From Dehalococcoidia bacterium (GTDB lineage: Bacteria > Chloroflexota > Dehalococcoidia > SZUA-161): 64,000 bases of DNA. The notes under the pieces are model-generated. The model did no database searches. It saw only the letters and a list, made by a program, of their open reading frames with translations, and was not told where the DNA came from. Below are positions 61,835-64,000 of this stretch, piece after piece. How positions within the stretch are numbered: the stretch's first letter is position 1; each line of letters begins with the position of its first letter. The translations under genes were made by a program, and so were the position numbers. Where the stretch lies: the NCBI GenBank assembly GCA_030619685.1, contig JAUXAX010000007.1, forward strand, positions 8,558-72,557. The letters are read 5' to 3'.

Positions 61835-63589
61835 ATGTTGACAGTCAAGAAGACTAATGAAGCCGAAGAAGCAGAGCGGCTGGAGGCCATGCGCCACTCG
61901 GCGGCTCATATCATGGCCGAGGCGGTGTCCTTGCAGTTCTCCCAAGTCAAATTCGGCATAGGCCCCGCCACTACTGACGGCTTCTACTATGATTTCGACC
62001 TACCACGTTCACTTACCCCTGAAGACCTGAGTGCCATCGAGTCCAAGATGCACGAGATCATAGCCTCAAATTCCCCTTTCCTTCGGGAAGAAGTAGATAA
62101 AGCGACAGCCCGCGAGATGTTCGGCTCTCAGCCCTATAAGCTTGAGCTAATCGATGAACTGACCGACGAGACGGTAACAGTTTACCGGCAGGGTTCCTTC
62201 GTCGACCTCTGTCGCGGACCTCATGTAGCATCAACCGGGGACGTCAAAGCGATCAAGCTGCTGAGCGTTGCTGGCGCCTACTGGAGGGGCGATGAACACC
62301 GTCCGATGCTGCAAAGGATCTACGGCACCGCTTTCGATACCAAGGAAGAGTTGGAAAGCCATCTGAAGAAGATCGATGAGGCGGCAAAGCGAGACCACAG
62401 GAAGCTGGGCAAGGCGCTTGACTTGTTCAGCTTCCACGAGGAGGCAGGAGCAGGCCTCGTCTACTGGCATCCAAAGGGAGCCGTGATCCGAAACGCAATC
62501 GAGGATTTCTGGAGGGGCGAACACGTCAAACGGGGTTATGACATCGTATACGGTCCTCACCTCGCCAAGATTGACCTTTGGCGGACCAGCGGACATCTGG
62601 AGTTCTACCGGGATAGCATGTACCCGCCTATGGACGTCGAGGGTCAAGGCTACCTTGTAAAGCCAATGAATTGCCCGGGGCACATCCTGATTTATAAGAC
62701 ACAGCTCCGTAGCTATCGCCAGTTGCCGCTGCGCTGGGCAGAGCTCGGCACCGTTTACCGCTGGGAGAGATCCGGCGTCCTCCATGGCCTAACCCGAGTG
62801 CGGGGCTTCACTCAGGATGATGCCCACATATTCTGCCGCCCCGATCAACTGGAGGACGAAGTAGTGGGAGTAGTAGAATTCGCCTGCTTCATGCTCGAGA
62901 CCTTCGGCTTCAATGAGTATGACGTCATACTCTCCACACGCCCAGATAAATACGCGGGAACCATCGAAGCCTGGGATCAGGCAACCGAGACACTGAAAAG
63001 AGCCCTCAATCGCCTCCAAATAGATTACACTGTAGACCCTGGGGAGGGCGTTTTCTATGGCCCCAAGATCGACATATCTCTCAGGGATTCTCTGGGACGA
63101 ACCTGGCAGGGACCCACAACCCAGGTGGATTTCAACCTACCGGAGCGGTTCGACGTCAATTACATCGGCGACGACGGACTCGAGCACCGGGTAGTCATGA
63201 TACATCGCACTGTTCTGGGAAGCATGGAACGCTTTCTGGGCTGCCTTATCGAGCATTATGGCGGCGCATTCCCCACATGGCTTGCCCCAGTGCAAGCAGT
63301 GGTGATTCCCATAACCGACCAGAATCTGGACTATGCCCGCAAAGTAGCCCTCGATCTTAAGGGCGAGGAAATAAGGGTCGAGATAGATGAACGCAGCGAG
63401 CGAATGAACTTGAAGATACGCGATGCCCAACTCCAAAAGGTGCCCTATATGCTAATTATTGGCAATGAGGAAGTGGCCAGCTCCACTGTCACAGTTCGGC
63501 TGCGCGACGGCCAGAACCTAAAGGCTCAGCCGCTCTCCGAGTTCAAGGCCATAGTAAAGGCAGCGGTAGCATCAAAGGGAACCGTTTGA
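61835..63589 (+). CDS. thrS: Threonyl-tRNA synthetase, form without TGS domain
   Basis: A 584-aa class II synthetase. It starts almost directly with the editing (N2) domain (MRHSAAHIMAEAV, residues about 19-31, and SVAGAYWRGDE). The usual roughly 60-aa N-terminal TGS domain is absent. The catalytic core has MNCPGH, TVYRWERSGVLHGLTRVRGFTQDDAHIF and VMIHRTVLGSMERF with the zinc ligands Cys/His/His, and the anticodon domain follows (PTWLAPVQAVVIPI). GAGG precedes ATG 61835. infC follows, as in many bacteria. Confidence 0.95.
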   Translation: MLTVKKTNEAEEAERLEAMRHSAAHIMAEAVSLQFSQVKFGIGPATTDGFYYDFDLPRSLTPEDLSAIESKMHEIIASNSPFLREEVDKATAREMFGSQPYKLELIDELTDETVTVYRQGSFVDLCRGPHVASTGDVKAIKLLSVAGAYWRGDEHRPMLQRIYGTAFDTKEELESHLKKIDEAAKRDHRKLGKALDLFSFHEEAGAGLVYWHPKGAVIRNAIEDFWRGEHVKRGYDIVYGPHLAKIDLWRTSGHLEFYRDSMYPPMDVEGQGYLVKPMNCPGHILIYKTQLRSYRQLPLRWAELGTVYRWERSGVLHGLTRVRGFTQDDAHIFCRPDQLEDEVVGVVEFACFMLETFGFNEYDVILSTRPDKYAGTIEAWDQATETLKRALNRLQIDYTVDPGEGVFYGPKIDISLRDSLGRTWQGPTTQVDFNLPERFDVNYIGDDGLEHRVVMIHRTVLGSMERFLGCLIEHYGGAFPTWLAPVQAVVIPITDQNLDYARKVALDLKGEEIRVEIDERSERMNLKIRDAQLQKVPYMLIIGNEEVASSTVTVRLRDGQNLKAQPLSEFKAIVKAAVASKGTV

Positions 63590-63644
63590 TTTCTTAAGGG
63601 GATTGTGTTATAAGGAAGCCTAGCTTGTTTCGGGGAGGGGGAGT

Positions 63645-64000
63645 ATAGTTAAACACTACACTGCGCGGGAGCGCATAAGTAAACAGTATCGAATCAACGG
63701 AATGATCAGGGCCAAAGAGGTCCGGGTGATCGGAGACACCGGTGAGCAACTGGGCATCATGCCTACCAGTGAGGCCCTCAAGCTCGCCCAGGAGCGCGAT
63801 GTCGATCTGGTCGAGGTAGCACCTACCGCTCAACCGCCGGTATGTCGTATGCTCGATTACGGCAAGTTCAAGTATGAGCAACAGAAGAAAGAAAGAGAGG
63901 CCCATAAGCGACAAGCAACCGTGTCAGTAAGGCAAGTTAGAATGCGCCCTAAGACCGGTGAGCACGACCGAGCGTTTAAGACAGCCCTGATAGAGAAGCT
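63645..64000 (+). CDS. infC: Translation initiation factor IF-3 (N-terminal part), apparent ATA start
   Basis: The frame encodes the IF-3 N-domain: YRINGMIRAKEVRVIGDTGEQLGIMPTSEALKLA, LVEVAPTAQPPVCRMLDYGKFKYEQQKKEREA, and the start of the C-domain; it runs off the window. The first ATG (63702) would remove the conserved RIN. No ATG, GTG or TTG exists upstream before the TAG at 63621-63623. An ATA at 63645-63647 lies 6 nt after GGAGG and gives MVKHYTARERISKQYRIN. Rare AUU-type starts are the known means of IF-3 autoregulation, so an AUA start is credible. Confidence 0.88.
   Translation, partial: MVKHYTARERISKQYRINGMIRAKEVRVIGDTGEQLGIMPTSEALKLAQERDVDLVEVAPTAQPPVCRMLDYGKFKYEQQKKEREAHKRQATVSVRQVRMRPKTGEHDRAFKTALIEK

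Overview
The window looks like a chromosomal piece of a moderately GC-rich anaerobic bacterium. Gene content and order (AmmeMemoRadiSam trio followed by a TPR protein and rarA, THI-box thiC, B12-dependent methyl transfer genes, a glycyl radical enzyme, thrS-infC) suggest a Chloroflexota/Dehalococcoidia-type genome. That placement is inference from the overall look of the proteins, not from a search. No rRNA, CRISPR array, phage or intact insertion sequence is visible. There are several gene fragments and many palindromic or dispersed short repeats.

Layout. (1) 1-14.5 kb is an accessory catabolic region: a stand-alone LuxR-type HTH with a tiny partner ORF, remnants of an exonuclease and a thiamine-diphosphate enzyme, a zinc alcohol dehydrogenase, an SDR, a TauE/SafE exporter, a sulfatase-fold hydrolase with a GPH-type transporter that carries two Ig-like domains in one loop, two ferredoxin-like proteins, and a tight FGGY kinase / RuBisCO-like protein / saccharopine-dehydrogenase-like operon. 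These genes could together import and break down an unusual sugar or sugar acid. (2) 14.8-25.6 kb is mixed: a membrane M28 peptidase, a truncated lipoprotein, a deiodinase-family selenoprotein read through an in-frame UGA at 17317-17319, an O-methyltransferase, a histidine-kinase-like protein with Tyr in place of the phospho-acceptor His, a MarR regulator, a YjbQ protein, a DegV protein and two lineage-type hypotheticals. (3) 25.8-37.3 kb is mostly housekeeping: AmmeMemoRadiSam radical SAM, Memo and AMMECR1 proteins, a TPR protein with nearly identical 120-bp repeats, rarA, an alpha/beta hydrolase, a DUF123 GIY-YIG protein, lspA, rluD, glnS and gltX. (4) 37.4-44.5 kb holds small proteins, a 1.4-kb gene desert, an ASCH-domain protein, tRNA-Gln and tRNA-Glu, a MacB-type ABC exporter, trmO and an endonuclease III homologue. 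(5) 44.7-53.1 kb is a minus-strand corrinoid methyltransferase cluster: B12-dependent Met-synthase activation-domain protein, two MttB-superfamily methyltransferases without pyrrolysine, a methyl-tetrahydrofolate methyltransferase, two corrinoid proteins, and an asparagine-synthetase-like protein that lacks the glutaminase Cys. (6) 53.5-64 kb holds a TPP riboswitch with terminator and thiC, a glycyl radical enzyme without an adjacent activase, cinA, a Nudix hydrolase, coaE, a zinc-ribbon protein, a bifunctional nuclease, tRNA-Val, thrS without a TGS domain, and infC with an apparent AUA start.

The most distinctive systems are the selenocysteine deiodinase homologue (normally mis-annotated as two broken ORFs), the kinase/RuBisCO-like/dehydrogenase operon with its possible import genes, and the methyltransferase cluster that probably moves methyl groups from a quaternary or methylated amine to tetrahydrofolate and includes an amide-ligase-like protein of unclear role.
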